Source of the DNA: Desulforamulus putei DSM 12395
GTDB taxonomy: Bacteria > Bacillota > Desulfotomaculia > Desulfotomaculales > Desulfotomaculaceae
Assembly: GCF_900129195.1 (NCBI RefSeq)
Contig: NZ_FQUY01000004.1
Coordinates: forward strand, 1-64,000
Reading direction: 5' to 3'
DNA: 64,000 nt
Part shown: positions 48,477 to 56,531 of the stretch, piece by piece
How the letters are laid out: each line of letters starts with the position of its first letter
Numbering within the stretch: the stretch's first letter is position 1
Notes under the pieces: model-generated
Databases searched by the model: none
What the model was told of the DNA's origin: nothing
What the model saw: only the letters and a program-made list of their open reading frames with translations
Made by a program: the position numbers and the translations under genes

Positions 48477-48526
48477 AAAAAAGCCCATTTGACGCAGGTT
48501 GATAGCAGACTTGCAGCAACCGGGCT
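48477..48526 (-). promoter_or_regulatory. bipartite hairpin with T-run upstream of the DUF1659 operon
   Basis: On the minus strand AGCCC-GGTTG pairs with CAACC and GGGCT, the latter two separated by a ten-base bulge TGCGTCAAAT, then TTTTTT. It lies after the terminator of the preceding gene and 80 bases before DUF1659, so it may be a second terminator, an attenuator or a small structured RNA. Confidence 0.45.
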
Positions 48527-48536
48527 ATAAAACAGG

Positions 48537-48568
48537 TAAAAAACACCGACTTGCGGCAAGTCGGTGTC
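48537..48568 (-). terminator. rho-independent terminator of the GAF-GGDEF gene
   Basis: On the minus strand ACACCGACTTG and CAAGTCGGTGT form an 11-base stem with a three-base loop, followed by TTTTTTACC. Confidence 0.93.
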
Positions 48569-48573
48569 CGATT

Positions 48574-50283
48574 TTAAGGAACTGCTGAAGTTACGTCCTT
48601 TTGTACTTTTAATTTGATTTCCTTTACCAGCTGGCTGTAAGCAATGGAACGGTCCCGGCCCAACTCTTTGGCCCGGGCCACCGCCTTTTCCGCCCCGAAG
48701 AAGAGTTGGTCCGGGTCGGCGGTATCCTGGGGGAAGGTGGCCACCCCGACGGATACCGTTACCCTTACCTGCTGCTTGGATTCCTCGGGCACCAGCCGGC
48801 AGTCCCTCACCTCTACGCGGATCTGTTCGGCCAGTTTTAGGGCGGCTGCTGTGTCGCAACCCGGCGCCAGCACCGCCAGCTCACCGCCCCCGTACCGGCC
48901 AAGGAGATCTGCGGGCCGGGTGACATCCCGCAGCACCGCAGCCACCATTTGAATCACCGCATCCCCTGCCCCGTGCCCGTAGCGGGAGTTGAACACACGC
49001 ATGTTATCAATATTCACCAGCAGCAGGGAAGCGGGCTCCCCCGCGGCCTGGGACCGCATCATTTCCTTTACCGCCCGGTGGTAAAACTGCCTGTGGTTCA
49101 AAAACTCCGTCAACCGGTCTGTGACAGACAGGTGCCGGATTTTCTCCACCAGCATATCGTTGGCCAGCACGATACCCGCCTGGCCGCCGATAATGCTGAT
49201 CATCTGCACATGCTTCTCTTCATAGGCACAGGGATGCATGTTCCCCAGCGCCAGAACACCGGTGACCTCGCCCCGGGCCAGCAGGGGAACCACCAGCACC
49301 GACCGGAAACGCCGGAAGGGACCGGCATCTGCAGGGGAATCCATGGCCCGGACATCATCGATGACAACGGGTTCTTTGCTCTCCACAACCTGTCCCACCA
49401 AACCTTCGCCGGGCGCCACCGCCACGTTGCACATCTCATCCTGCCAGGGCCCCTGAGCGGCGCCGGGTAAAAACAACTGGCGTTCCTGGGACCAAAAGAA
49501 GATTACAGCCGTATGGAACGGGACAATGCGCCGGGATTCCTGCAAAATTTGATTAAAGAAGGTGTCCGGTTCATTACTGACCCGCAAACGCCTGGCCACC
49601 TGGAAAAGGGCGGTCAGTTCCCGGTTGGACAGCTCCATATGTACATATTTACGGAAAATTAACTGGGCCGCCAGCACCGGCAGGAATAAGACCAGGGCCC
49701 AGCTGACACCCATCTTAAGATAAAGGGCAGCCATCAAAGATCCGTAAGGAGCGGTAAAGAGGTAGGTATAACCGTCCCAGCGCAGGGCATCCCAGCCAAA
49801 TAAATCCGGGTGATCCCGGCGTCCGGGCAGCAGGTAGAAATAAACCAGGATGTGGTTGACGGCAAAATATACCAGGGTAAACAGAAGGATGGGCAAAATC
49901 TCGCCCTCCGCCTGCTCAAAGACAAAGGCCGCAGCGGCAGCCGCCAAGACGTGTTGGGAACTGTTAAACAGGGTGGTTCGCAATGGATTGCCGCGGTTGG
50001 CAATGCCCAGCCCGATCAGGGAGACCAACCCGGTCACCCAGGCGGTGGCCGCACCGCCGCAGATCAACTGGGTGGCCGCAACGATGACGTACCCCCCGGA
50101 TAAGTAACCCTGGGGAAAGGGAACCGCCATCCACTCAGCCAGGATACCCAGGACAATGAGGATTGCCAGCGTCCCCCCCTGGTCCAGATTTAGCTGGGGA
50201 AAAATCTTCCACAGCCAGCCAAAGCCCAGCAAAATGATGGTCCATGTATAAAGTAAGCCAAGACTTCCCTGTCTTGCGATCAT
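48574..50283 (-). CDS. membrane GAF-GGDEF protein with degenerate active site
   Basis: The 569-residue protein has about six membrane helices (residues 10-215), a GAF domain (about 235-385) and a GGDEF domain. The signature reads GGGEL near residue 463, and the first metal aspartate motif reads NIDNMR near 424 where DIDxFK is usual, so both metal ligands are lost and diguanylate cyclase activity is unlikely. The inhibitory site RPAD, five residues before GGGEL, keeps RxxD and may still bind c-di-GMP. ATG at 50283 follows GAGGGGGG. It is probably a receptor rather than an enzyme. Confidence 0.85.
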   Translation of the reverse strand: MIARQGSLGLLYTWTIILLGFGWLWKIFPQLNLDQGGTLAILIVLGILAEWMAVPFPQGYLSGGYVIVAATQLICGGAATAWVTGLVSLIGLGIANRGNPLRTTLFNSSQHVLAAAAAAFVFEQAEGEILPILLFTLVYFAVNHILVYFYLLPGRRDHPDLFGWDALRWDGYTYLFTAPYGSLMAALYLKMGVSWALVLFLPVLAAQLIFRKYVHMELSNRELTALFQVARRLRVSNEPDTFFNQILQESRRIVPFHTAVIFFWSQERQLFLPGAAQGPWQDEMCNVAVAPGEGLVGQVVESKEPVVIDDVRAMDSPADAGPFRRFRSVLVVPLLARGEVTGVLALGNMHPCAYEEKHVQMISIIGGQAGIVLANDMLVEKIRHLSVTDRLTEFLNHRQFYHRAVKEMMRSQAAGEPASLLLVNIDNMRVFNSRYGHGAGDAVIQMVAAVLRDVTRPADLLGRYGGGELAVLAPGCDTAAALKLAEQIRVEVRDCRLVPEESKQQVRVTVSVGVATFPQDTADPDQLFFGAEKAVARAKELGRDRSIAYSQLVKEIKLKVQKDVTSAVP

Positions 50284-50326
50284 AACCACCCCCCTCGGTC
50301 TCCAATATTCGACAATAAATGGTAAT

Positions 50327-50791
50327 TCACCTCCAGCCCTGGCAGAAAAATACACGGAAAACCTTTTCGGCCAGCAGGCCCTGTGGAAGTTTTCTCAGGT
50401 CCACCACCCACACCAGGGCATTATGGCAGTACAGCAGTCCGGTCAGGAGGGCCCGGTCCTTCCGGAAAGGATGCTCCGGCGGACTTTCCGGCTCCAGGGT
50501 TACCAGGCGAAAGGACAAGTTTGCCTGTAAACCCCTGAGGATATTGGCGGTATCGTCCTCCGAACCGTCATCCACCACCACGACATCCAGGTTCACCCAC
50601 TGGTATTTTCGCCAGGATGCCAACCGCCGCATCAGGTATTCCACGTCCACTGCCCTGTTGCGCATCACCACCAGCATGCTCACCGGCGGGCCGGGCAGGT
50701 GCCTGAACAAACGGAACAAGTCCTGCACTAAATAGTAGATACCGTAGCAGGCCAGGATTAAAATGATCAAATAACAGACAGTCTCCCACAT
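50327..50791 (-). CDS. membrane-anchored short glycosyltransferase-A-like protein
   Basis: The 154-residue protein has an N-terminal helix (VCYLIILILACYGIYYLV) and then a segment resembling the start of family 2 glycosyltransferases (LDVVVVDDGSEDDTANILRG). The rest of a transferase, including acceptor motifs, is missing, so it is either a truncated enzyme or a domain with another use. A 12-base hairpin covers its ribosome site. Function unknown. Confidence 0.6.
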   Translation of the reverse strand: MWETVCYLIILILACYGIYYLVQDLFRLFRHLPGPPVSMLVVMRNRAVDVEYLMRRLASWRKYQWVNLDVVVVDDGSEDDTANILRGLQANLSFRLVTLEPESPPEHPFRKDRALLTGLLYCHNALVWVVDLRKLPQGLLAEKVFRVFFCQGWR

Positions 50792-50796
50792 AACAA

Positions 50797-50841
50797 CACC
50801 CCCTGTGCTTTTAGAGTATGTTTACACCGGCACAGGGGGTG
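50797..50841 (-). promoter_or_regulatory. hairpin covering the ribosome site of the glycosyltransferase-like gene
   Basis: CACCCCCTGTGC and GCACAGGGGGTG are exact 12-base complements with a 21-base loop. The second arm on the minus strand contains AGGGGGTG, the ribosome site five bases before the ATG at 50791, so the structure could block translation. It could also act as a weak terminator for the kinase gene upstream. Confidence 0.55.
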
Positions 50842-50850
50842 AGCGGTAAC

Positions 50851-51594
50851 TTATGGTTGATGTTGAAACCGGACAAAGAAGGTACTGCCTTTGGCACCGG
50901 TTTCCACCTTTATGGTGGCGTTGTGCCTGGCGGCGATGCTATAGCAGACCGCCAGGCCCAAGCCGGTACCCTGCTCCTTGGTGGTAAAAAAGGGGGTTCC
51001 CAGCATATCAAGGATGCCCACTTTGATCCCCTTTCCCTGGTCCTGTATGGACAGTACAATCTCCGGGCCGTCCACAAAGGTTTTAATTCTAAGAGTGCCG
51101 CCGTCTGACATTGCCTCCAAACCGTTGCGCGCCAGGTTCAGGACCAGTTTGGCAATTTCTTGTTCGTTTAACCACAGGTAAGGAATCATCCCCGGTTCAA
51201 ACAGGACCTTTTTACCGGTTCGATCAGCTTCGGAGCTTATGGTAGGCAGCAGACCTTCCAGGATATTATTCAGTATGATACGCTTGAGATTCGATACCTT
51301 GGTAGGCGCCAGAAGAAGTACTTCTGAAATAATGGAATTGGCCCGATCCAGTTCCTCCAGCATGACCTGCAGACGTTCCTCAAAACCGGGGCAGGCTTTT
51401 TCATTGGCAAGCATCTGCAGCAATCCGCGCACGGTGGTCATGGGATTTCTTATCTCATGGGCAATTCCAGCAGCCATTTCCCCGGCTAACTTAATTTTTA
51501 CCACCCGGTGAATGTTATTGGCGAAACCCTTGTATCCTGCCGAATCTTCCTTTACTAAAAGATAACTATAGACATCCCCCTGGTTTTCGCTCAT
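50851..51594 (-). CDS. orphan soluble histidine kinase, sporulation-kinase-like
   Basis: The 247-residue protein has a HisKA domain with AGIAHEIRNPMTTVRGLLQ (phospho-His near 60) and a HATPase domain (ARNGLEAMSDGGTLRI, QDQGKGI, TGLGLAVCYSI). The AHEIRNPLTxxRGFxQ form is typical of KinA-E type kinases that feed Spo0F/Spo0A. It has no sensor domain of note and no partner regulator. ATG at 51594 has AGGAGG eight bases upstream. It is divergent from an XRE regulator with shared operators. Confidence 0.88.
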   Translation of the reverse strand: MSENQGDVYSYLLVKEDSAGYKGFANNIHRVVKIKLAGEMAAGIAHEIRNPMTTVRGLLQMLANEKACPGFEERLQVMLEELDRANSIISEVLLLAPTKVSNLKRIILNNILEGLLPTISSEADRTGKKVLFEPGMIPYLWLNEQEIAKLVLNLARNGLEAMSDGGTLRIKTFVDGPEIVLSIQDQGKGIKVGILDMLGTPFFTTKEQGTGLGLAVCYSIAARHNATIKVETGAKGSTFFVRFQHQP

Positions 51595-51647
51595 CCCTAG
51601 CGCCTCCTGTAGGTTTTTGGTTCGCAAAGATAGAGTTAGCTGCCTAT

Positions 51648-51676
51648 ACAATAATTTCAATTTGAAACATTGTCAA
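51648..51676 (-). promoter_or_regulatory. sigma-A promoter of the orphan kinase
   Basis: On the minus strand TTGACA (51671-51676) is followed after 17 bases by TATTGT (51648-51653). The palindrome TTTCAATTTGAAA lies within the spacer. Confidence 0.65.
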
Positions 51677-51698
51677 GGATTTTAATTTCACTATGAAA
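51655..51698. promoter_or_regulatory. two TTTCA-N3-TGAAA operators in the kinase/XRE divergent region
   Basis: TTTCAATTTGAAA (51655-51667) and TTTCACTATGAAA (51686-51698) are 13-base palindromes whose centres are 31 bases apart, three helical turns. The first sits between the -35 and -10 of the kinase promoter. The second lies upstream of a TATAAT (51728-51733) that would serve the XRE gene. They are likely bound by the XRE protein. Confidence 0.65.
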
Positions 51699-51751
51699 CA
51701 TTTGATTGTATTGACAAACGCCCTCGATATAATTGACTCGAGGTGTATTGC

Positions 51752-52234
51752 GTGGGTATCTTCAGACAAAGAATGAAAGAGCTCAGGGAAAGCAGAGGCC
51801 TCACCCAGCAGGCTTTGGGTGAGGCATTAAACATTGGGAAATCCGCCATTGCGCTCTACGAAACAGAAAAGCGCCACCCGGACCCCGATACACTGAAAAG
51901 ACTGGCCGTTTTTTTTAACTGCAGTGTGGACTATTTATTGGGCCTTACTGATGAACCCCAGAGGCAACCCCCCGACCATTTAGCTGACTTGCCGCCTGAA
52001 ATTACGTCCTTTGTGCTGGACCGGAAAAACCATAAGCTTATTCGACTGATCCAGATTATTAAAGCACAGGGTTATTCCAATGAGGTCATTGAAGAATGGC
52101 TGGTTTCTTTAAGCAATACCCTGAGCTTAATTCATCATACATATCAAATGAAAAAAAACTCCGGAGCCGCTGATAAATTACTGGTTCATGAACTGAAAGA
52201 AAAGTATAAGGATAGGAGAGGCGGCAAAGAGTAA
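51752..52234 (+). CDS. XRE-family transcriptional regulator
   Basis: The 160-residue protein has an N-terminal helix-turn-helix (LTQQALGEALNIGKSAIALYE, read as two helices and turn) with the SinR/HTH_3 ending FFNCSVDYLLGLTDEP, then about 90 residues of helical sequence without a known domain. The GTG at 51752 has GAGGTG six bases upstream. It is divergent from the orphan kinase and probably represses both promoters through the paired palindromes. A sporulation or stress link is a guess from the kinase. Confidence 0.88.
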   Translation: MGIFRQRMKELRESRGLTQQALGEALNIGKSAIALYETEKRHPDPDTLKRLAVFFNCSVDYLLGLTDEPQRQPPDHLADLPPEITSFVLDRKNHKLIRLIQIIKAQGYSNEVIEEWLVSLSNTLSLIHHTYQMKKNSGAADKLLVHELKEKYKDRRGGKE

Positions 52235-52239
52235 GTAAA

Positions 52240-52815
52240 TTATCGGGGGTCAGACCCCTTTTGGGAATAATTGGTTTCTGAGGTAATAAATTTTATGTAT
52301 TGATGAACACTGTTACCGGGAAAGTAGCTAAGTATTTTATCTGTTTCAACCAAGTCACTGAAGGTTTTTCCTAAATAGATATTGTAACTACTCCAATGAT
52401 AATCGGCAGGATTCAAAACCATGTTGGCGCGAACAGGATTAAGATGGATATACTTGTTCACTTCTAAATTATACCCATCCTTCTCAATGATTTGTGAGTT
52501 AAATCTACCCTGAAACAAATGGCCGGAAATATCATGCTTTTGATTGAAGTAAATAGCATAGAGCATGTTTATTTTTTTCATAATCTTGCTGATATCAACA
52601 TCTCCTGTTTCTATATGTAAATGAACGTGGTTAGTCATCAAACAATAGGTATACAGTTTAAAGAAATATTCTCTCTTTGCCTTGCATAATATTTCGAGAT
52701 AAACTTGATAATCTTCACGATCCCTAAAAATATCGCTTTTACGGTTGCCACGGCAAACAACATGGTATATGGCGCCCGGATACCAAATACGGGGTTTTCT
52801 CGGCATATTACTCAC
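52240..52815 (-). CDS. REP-associated tyrosine transposase (Y1_Tnp family)
   Basis: The 191-residue protein has the HUH motif CLMTNHVHLHIE and the catalytic Tyr region (NKYIHLNPVRAN) of single-strand transposases domesticated to REP sequences (RAYT/TnpA-REP). Its last codons, SQKGSDPR, are written by the adjacent REP itself. It begins MPRKPRIWYPGAIYHVV, typical of the family. The frame is intact. It is AT-richer than the neighbouring backbone genes. Confidence 0.93.
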   Translation of the reverse strand: MSNMPRKPRIWYPGAIYHVVCRGNRKSDIFRDREDYQVYLEILCKAKREYFFKLYTYCLMTNHVHLHIETGDVDISKIMKKINMLYAIYFNQKHDISGHLFQGRFNSQIIEKDGYNLEVNKYIHLNPVRANMVLNPADYHWSSYNIYLGKTFSDLVETDKILSYFPGNSVHQYIKFITSETNYSQKGSDPR

Positions 52816-52911
52816 CCGGTTTCCCTAACTTTTAAGTATTATATCACAGGTCAAGTAACTTCTGCCTCGAACCCTGTCGATGCAGTTTTTTTAGGGGGTC
52901 AGACCCCTTTT
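52246..52911. mobile_element. RAYT-REP unit
   Basis: GGGGTCAGACCCCTTTTGGG occurs on the same strand at both ends (from about 52246 and 52893), bracketing the transposase gene. A third copy lies alone in the secA-prfB gap at 30348, which is what spread of REPs by such an enzyme would produce. Confidence 0.85.
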
Positions 52912-52921
52912 GGGGGAAAAT

Positions 52922-52956
52922 GGAAAAGCGCTTCGTCTTGATGATGAAGCGCTTTC
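52922..52956 (-). terminator. terminator of metK
   Basis: AAAGCGCTTC and GAAGCGCTTT form a 10-base stem with an 11-base loop; the minus strand continues TTTTCC. Confidence 0.75.
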
Positions 52957-52967
52957 GTCTTTTGATC

Positions 52968-54161
52968 TTATTTGAGTCCTGCCTCAGCCCGCAGGATTTC
53001 CGCCTTGTCGGTGCGCTCCCAGGGGAGGTCCAGGTCGGGGCGGCCGAAGTGGCCGTAGGCGGCTGTTTGTTTGTAGATGGGGCGGCGCAGGTCCAGAGCC
53101 TTGATGATGCCGGCGGGACGCAGGTCGAAGTGACGGTTGATAAGGTCGATGATGACATCGTCACTGACCACGCCGGTGCCGAAGGTCTGCACCCGCACAG
53201 ATACCGGGCGGGCAACGCCGATGGCGTAGGCCACTTGCACTTCGCATCTCCTGGCCAGGCCGGCTGCCACAATGTTTTTCGCCACATAGCGGGCGGCGTA
53301 GCTGGCGGAGCGGTCTACCTTGGTGGGGTCTTTGCCGGAGAAGGCGCCACCGCCGTGACGGGCGCGGCCGCCGTAGGTGTCCACGATGATTTTACGCCCG
53401 GTAAGGCCGGCATCCCCGTGGGGGCCACCGATAACAAAACGGCCGGTGGGGTTAATAAAGAAGCGTGTCTTGTTATCTACCAGTTCCGGAGGCAGCACAT
53501 AGCGGGCCACCTTTTCAATCATATCCTGGCGAATGACGGCCAGTTCCACTTCCGGGTGGTGCTGGGTGGAAATGACCACGGTGTCGATGCGGGCCGGCCG
53601 GTCCCCTTCGTATTCCACCGTCACCTGGGTCTTGCCGTCCGGACGCAGGTAATCCACCAGGCCGCTCTTGCGGACTTCGGCCAAACGGCGGGCCATCTTG
53701 TGGGCCAGAGAAATGGGCAGGGGCATCAATTCGGGGGTTTCATCGGTGGCAAAGCCAAACATCATGCCCTGGTCACCGGCGCCGATGGCTTCGATTTCAT
53801 CTTCGGTCATTTCGCCGGTTTTGGCCTCCAGGGCTTTGTCCACCCCCATGGCAATGTCCGGCGACTGCTCGTCGATGGCGGTGAGGACCGCGCAGGTGTC
53901 CCCGTCAAAACCGTATTTGGCCCTGGTGTAACCGATTTCCAGGATGGTTTCCCGGGCTACTTTGGGAATATCCACATAACAATTGCAGGAAATTTCCCCG
54001 CCCACCAGGACCAGGCCGGTGGTGACAAAGGTCTCGCAGGCAACTCTGGCCATGGGATCTTTGGCCAGAATGGAATCCAATATGGCATCGGAAATTTGAT
54101 CCGCCACTTTATCAGGGTGGCCTTCAGTTACGGATTCGGATGTAAAAAGTTTTCTGCTCAA
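52968..54161 (-). CDS. metK: S-adenosylmethionine synthetase
   Basis: The 397-residue enzyme makes SAM from methionine and ATP. Motifs are [18 protein letters not shown], the substrate loop [18 protein letters not shown], the P-loop-like [15 protein letters not shown] and [24 protein letters not shown] precedes the ATG. A SAM-I riboswitch and terminator in its leader shut it off when SAM is plentiful. Downstream lies the RAYT-REP unit. Confidence 0.98.
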   Translation of the reverse strand: MSRKLFTSESVTEGHPDKVADQISDAILDSILAKDPMARVACETFVTTGLVLVGGEISCNCYVDIPKVARETILEIGYTRAKYGFDGDTCAVLTAIDEQSPDIAMGVDKALEAKTGEMTEDEIEAIGAGDQGMMFGFATDETPELMPLPISLAHKMARRLAEVRKSGLVDYLRPDGKTQVTVEYEGDRPARIDTVVISTQHHPEVELAVIRQDMIEKVARYVLPPELVDNKTRFFINPTGRFVIGGPHGDAGLTGRKIIVDTYGGRARHGGGAFSGKDPTKVDRSASYAARYVAKNIVAAGLARRCEVQVAYAIGVARPVSVRVQTFGTGVVSDDVIIDLINRHFDLRPAGIIKALDLRRPIYKQTAAYGHFGRPDLDLPWERTDKAEILRAEAGLK

Positions 54162-54200
54162 CGGTGTTCCCTCCCTCTATTAACTTTTCCCGCTACCATC

Positions 54201-54232
54201 AAGAAATAAACCTCTCCGGCAGGAGAGGTTAT
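54201..54232 (-). terminator. riboswitch-controlled terminator before metK
   Basis: On the minus strand AACCTCTCC and GGAGAGGTT pair around a four-base loop, followed by TATTTCTT. It lies between the SAM aptamer and metK and is the expression platform. Confidence 0.85.
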
Positions 54233-54258
54233 TTTTCCCAGCATTTTCTCACAATGAC

Positions 54259-54352
54259 CTCATCTGTCAGGAAGAAACTTCCTGCAGGACTTGGCACCTT
54301 CCGTGAGGTTGCCGGGTTTCATCGGGCCAGTCCCTCCACCTCTCTTGATGAG
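54259..54352 (-). promoter_or_regulatory. SAM-I (S-box) riboswitch aptamer
   Basis: The minus strand reads CTCATCAAGAGAGGTGGAGG, then GGCCCGATGAAACCCGGCAA and CCTCACGGAAGGTGCCAA, closing with GATGAG to form P1 with the first bases. These are the conserved S-box words, including the K-turn and the J3/4 segment. Its ligand is S-adenosylmethionine, the product of metK. Confidence 0.96.
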
Positions 54353-54417
54353 CACAGAAATATTAGCAAAATGCCAGATTTATTTTAGCAAAGCAGGTAC
54401 TTTGTGTCAAACAAAAT

Positions 54418-54681
54418 CTATTTGACTTCGTAGTAGGAACGGTCCATGGGCTCCAAATCCACCAAAACCGTGTCGATGCCGAATTTTTTCACCAGTTCCC
54501 AAGGAATCACCATATCCTTGCCGGAACGCACCAGGCCGAAATAACGGCGGGGCGCCTGCAGCACCAGGGCCACCACCCGGCCGGTTTCCAGATCAATGTG
54601 CAAATCCTTCACCGGCCCCAGTTTGGCGCCGTCCTTGAGATTGACAATGTCCTTGGTTGCCAGTTGGGTTGCTTTTATCAT
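54418..54681 (-). CDS. PRC-barrel protein, YlmC/YmxH family
   Basis: The 87-residue protein (MIKATQLATKDIVNLKDGA..., DMVIPWELVKKFGIDTVLV) is the small sporulation-associated PRC-barrel family YlmC/YmxH of Firmicutes. The exact role is not established. The ATG at 54681 has GGGAGG eight bases upstream; a GTG three codons earlier overlaps that site. It stands alone between metK and murJ. Confidence 0.85.
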   Translation of the reverse strand: MIKATQLATKDIVNLKDGAKLGPVKDLHIDLETGRVVALVLQAPRRYFGLVRSGKDMVIPWELVKKFGIDTVLVDLEPMDRSYYEVK

Positions 54682-54739
54682 GGCACGCACCTCCCCTAAC
54701 CCATGTTATGCGCCAGGGGCCTTTTTGGTGTGCGGCGGC

Positions 54740-56311
54740 CTAGCCCCGGGAGGGGCGAAGGCGCCTCAGGAATTTACCGGCATAAAGGGTAACCAGGGCT
54801 GCTTCTTCCATTTTCAGCAGAAAAACGGCCGCAACAAAGACCAGGAGCCCGGCGGAGATCCCGGCGCCCACCTGGGCCGCCAGGCCCAGGGTACCGTACG
54901 GGGCCAGCAGGCCGGCCATCGCTGCATCAACCCCCCGGGCTGCCGCGGCCATGGCGGCGGTGGCCAGGGAGGTTTGCAACAGGAATTTGACCACGCCGGC
55001 GTTCAACATGCCCGGTATCCGTTTATTGAGGAACCAGGTCAGCATGGCGGTGTTGACCAGTGAGGCAATGGAGTTGGCCAGGGCCAGGCCGCCATGCTTT
55101 AAGGGGCCGATGAGCAGCAGGCTGAAGATGAGGTTCACCACCACCGTAACGGCCATTAGTATGACGGGGGTCCTGGTGTCCTGCTGGGCATAAAAAGCCC
55201 GGGTGAGAATGATGTTGGCCGCCTGGCCCACCAGACCGATGGCATACATCATCAGGGCAAAGGCTGTCATCTCGGTGGCCCTGGCGGTGAACTGGCCGTG
55301 TTCAAAAAGCAGCTTAATAATAGGTGTGGCTAAGACCATCAGCCCGACGCCGGCGGGCAGGGAAAAGAGAATGACCATGCGGATGGCCCGCAGCACCGTA
55401 TCCGCCAGTTCCTGCTTTTGACCCTGGGAAGCCAGGGCGGTAATGGTGGGGTAAAAGGCGGTGCCGACGGCCAGCACAAAAAAGGTAATGGGCATCAGGA
55501 TAATCCGGTTGGCATAGTTCAGGGCGGAAATACTGCCCTCTGCCAGACCCGAGGCCAGGATGCGGTCGATAATCAGGTAGATCTGGTTGAGGGACGTGCC
55601 GATGGCCACCGGCATCACCAGGTACAGCACCTTGCGTACCCCGGGATGCCGCCAGTCGGTGTTAAATTTAAACCGGAAGCCCACCTGTCTGAGCTTGGGG
55701 ACCTGCATCAGGGCCGCCAGGACGAAACCCAGCACCGTGCCGGCTGCCAGACCGTCGATACCATAGGCGCTGCCCAGGGTTAAGGCGGCAACAATGATGG
55801 TGATATTGGTGACGCTGACACTTAAGGCCGGGATGCCAAAGACCTGGTTGGCGTTGAGAAGCCCCTGGAATACGGTGGACAAACCGTAGAACACCAGGAT
55901 GGGCAGCATGATGACGGTCAGCCGGGTGGCTAAGCCGGCCACTTCGGTACTTAATCCGGGGGCCGTCAGTTTGACCAGCAGCGGGGCAGCAAAAATTCCT
56001 GCCACGGTAATCAGGGAGAAAATAATAACCACCATGGTAATCACGGTATTAAACAGCCGCCAGGCCTCATCCTTTTGCCCTTTGGCGGCATATTCACTGA
56101 ATACGGGCACCACCACGGTGGCCAGCGCGCCAATGACAATGGCGAAGACCGCGTTGGGAATATTATAGGCCACCACATAGGCATCGGTAACGCCGGTGGC
56201 GCCAAACATATAAGCAATGACCTGCTCCCGGACAAAACCCAGAATGCGGGACAGCAGGTTAATCACTGCGATCACCAGGGTGGCCCGGGCAATCATTTTT
56301 CCGGTGGACAA
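54740..56311 (-). CDS. murJ: lipid II flippase MurJ (MviN family)
   Basis: The 523-residue protein has 14 hydrophobic helices and the MviN start (ARATLVIAVINLLSRILGFV, REQVIAYMFGATGVTDAY). MurJ moves lipid II across the membrane for peptidoglycan synthesis; homologues can also serve exopolysaccharides. AGGAGG precedes the ATG. It is downstream of an S-layer protease and surrounded by envelope sugar genes. Confidence 0.93.
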   Translation of the reverse strand: MSTGKMIARATLVIAVINLLSRILGFVREQVIAYMFGATGVTDAYVVAYNIPNAVFAIVIGALATVVVPVFSEYAAKGQKDEAWRLFNTVITMVVIIFSLITVAGIFAAPLLVKLTAPGLSTEVAGLATRLTVIMLPILVFYGLSTVFQGLLNANQVFGIPALSVSVTNITIIVAALTLGSAYGIDGLAAGTVLGFVLAALMQVPKLRQVGFRFKFNTDWRHPGVRKVLYLVMPVAIGTSLNQIYLIIDRILASGLAEGSISALNYANRIILMPITFFVLAVGTAFYPTITALASQGQKQELADTVLRAIRMVILFSLPAGVGLMVLATPIIKLLFEHGQFTARATEMTAFALMMYAIGLVGQAANIILTRAFYAQQDTRTPVILMAVTVVVNLIFSLLLIGPLKHGGLALANSIASLVNTAMLTWFLNKRIPGMLNAGVVKFLLQTSLATAAMAAAARGVDAAMAGLLAPYGTLGLAAQVGAGISAGLLVFVAAVFLLKMEEAALVTLYAGKFLRRLRPSRG

Positions 56312-56330
56312 GGGTAAAACCTCCTGAATT

Positions 56331-56531
56331 TAGCCTTCAGCTGTCAGCCATCAGCCGTTAGCTTTAAGTTTTACTCATAAACAATAAAAGTAGTATGTTC
56401 TACTTAAAGTTCCTATATCCTGCACGTTTTGACATATAGGTCCAAAAAAGAAGGGCTTCCTCTATACGAAAACCCTTCTCATATACTTCATGTTAACAAT
56501 TAAGCAGAATCCAAAAGCTGACAGCTGACAG
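56331..56531. repeat. inverted pair of TCAGCC/GGCTGA repeats flanking a 140-base spacer
   Basis: TTAGCCTTCAGCTGTCAGCC (56330 onward, to about 56371) and AAAAGCTGACAGCTGACAGC (from 56513) are imperfect inverted repeats enclosing the terminator of the protease gene. The right part abuts the protease stop at 56532. The layout resembles a small non-autonomous element. Confidence 0.65.
56444..56480 (-). terminator. rho-independent terminator of the SLH protease gene
   Basis: On the minus strand AGAAGGG and CCCTTCT pair around a 17-base loop, followed by TTTTTT. Confidence 0.8.

Noticed and set aside
48477-48526. c-di-GMP-I riboswitch downstream of the GGDEF gene
   Set aside because: The GEMM tetraloop-receptor words and length are absent; only a bulged hairpin is seen.
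52920-54209. A 429-codon plus-strand open frame opposite metK
   Set aside because: It is antisense to the full metK gene, has no ribosome site and no recognisable domain; GC-rich codon bias of metK leaves the opposite frame open.
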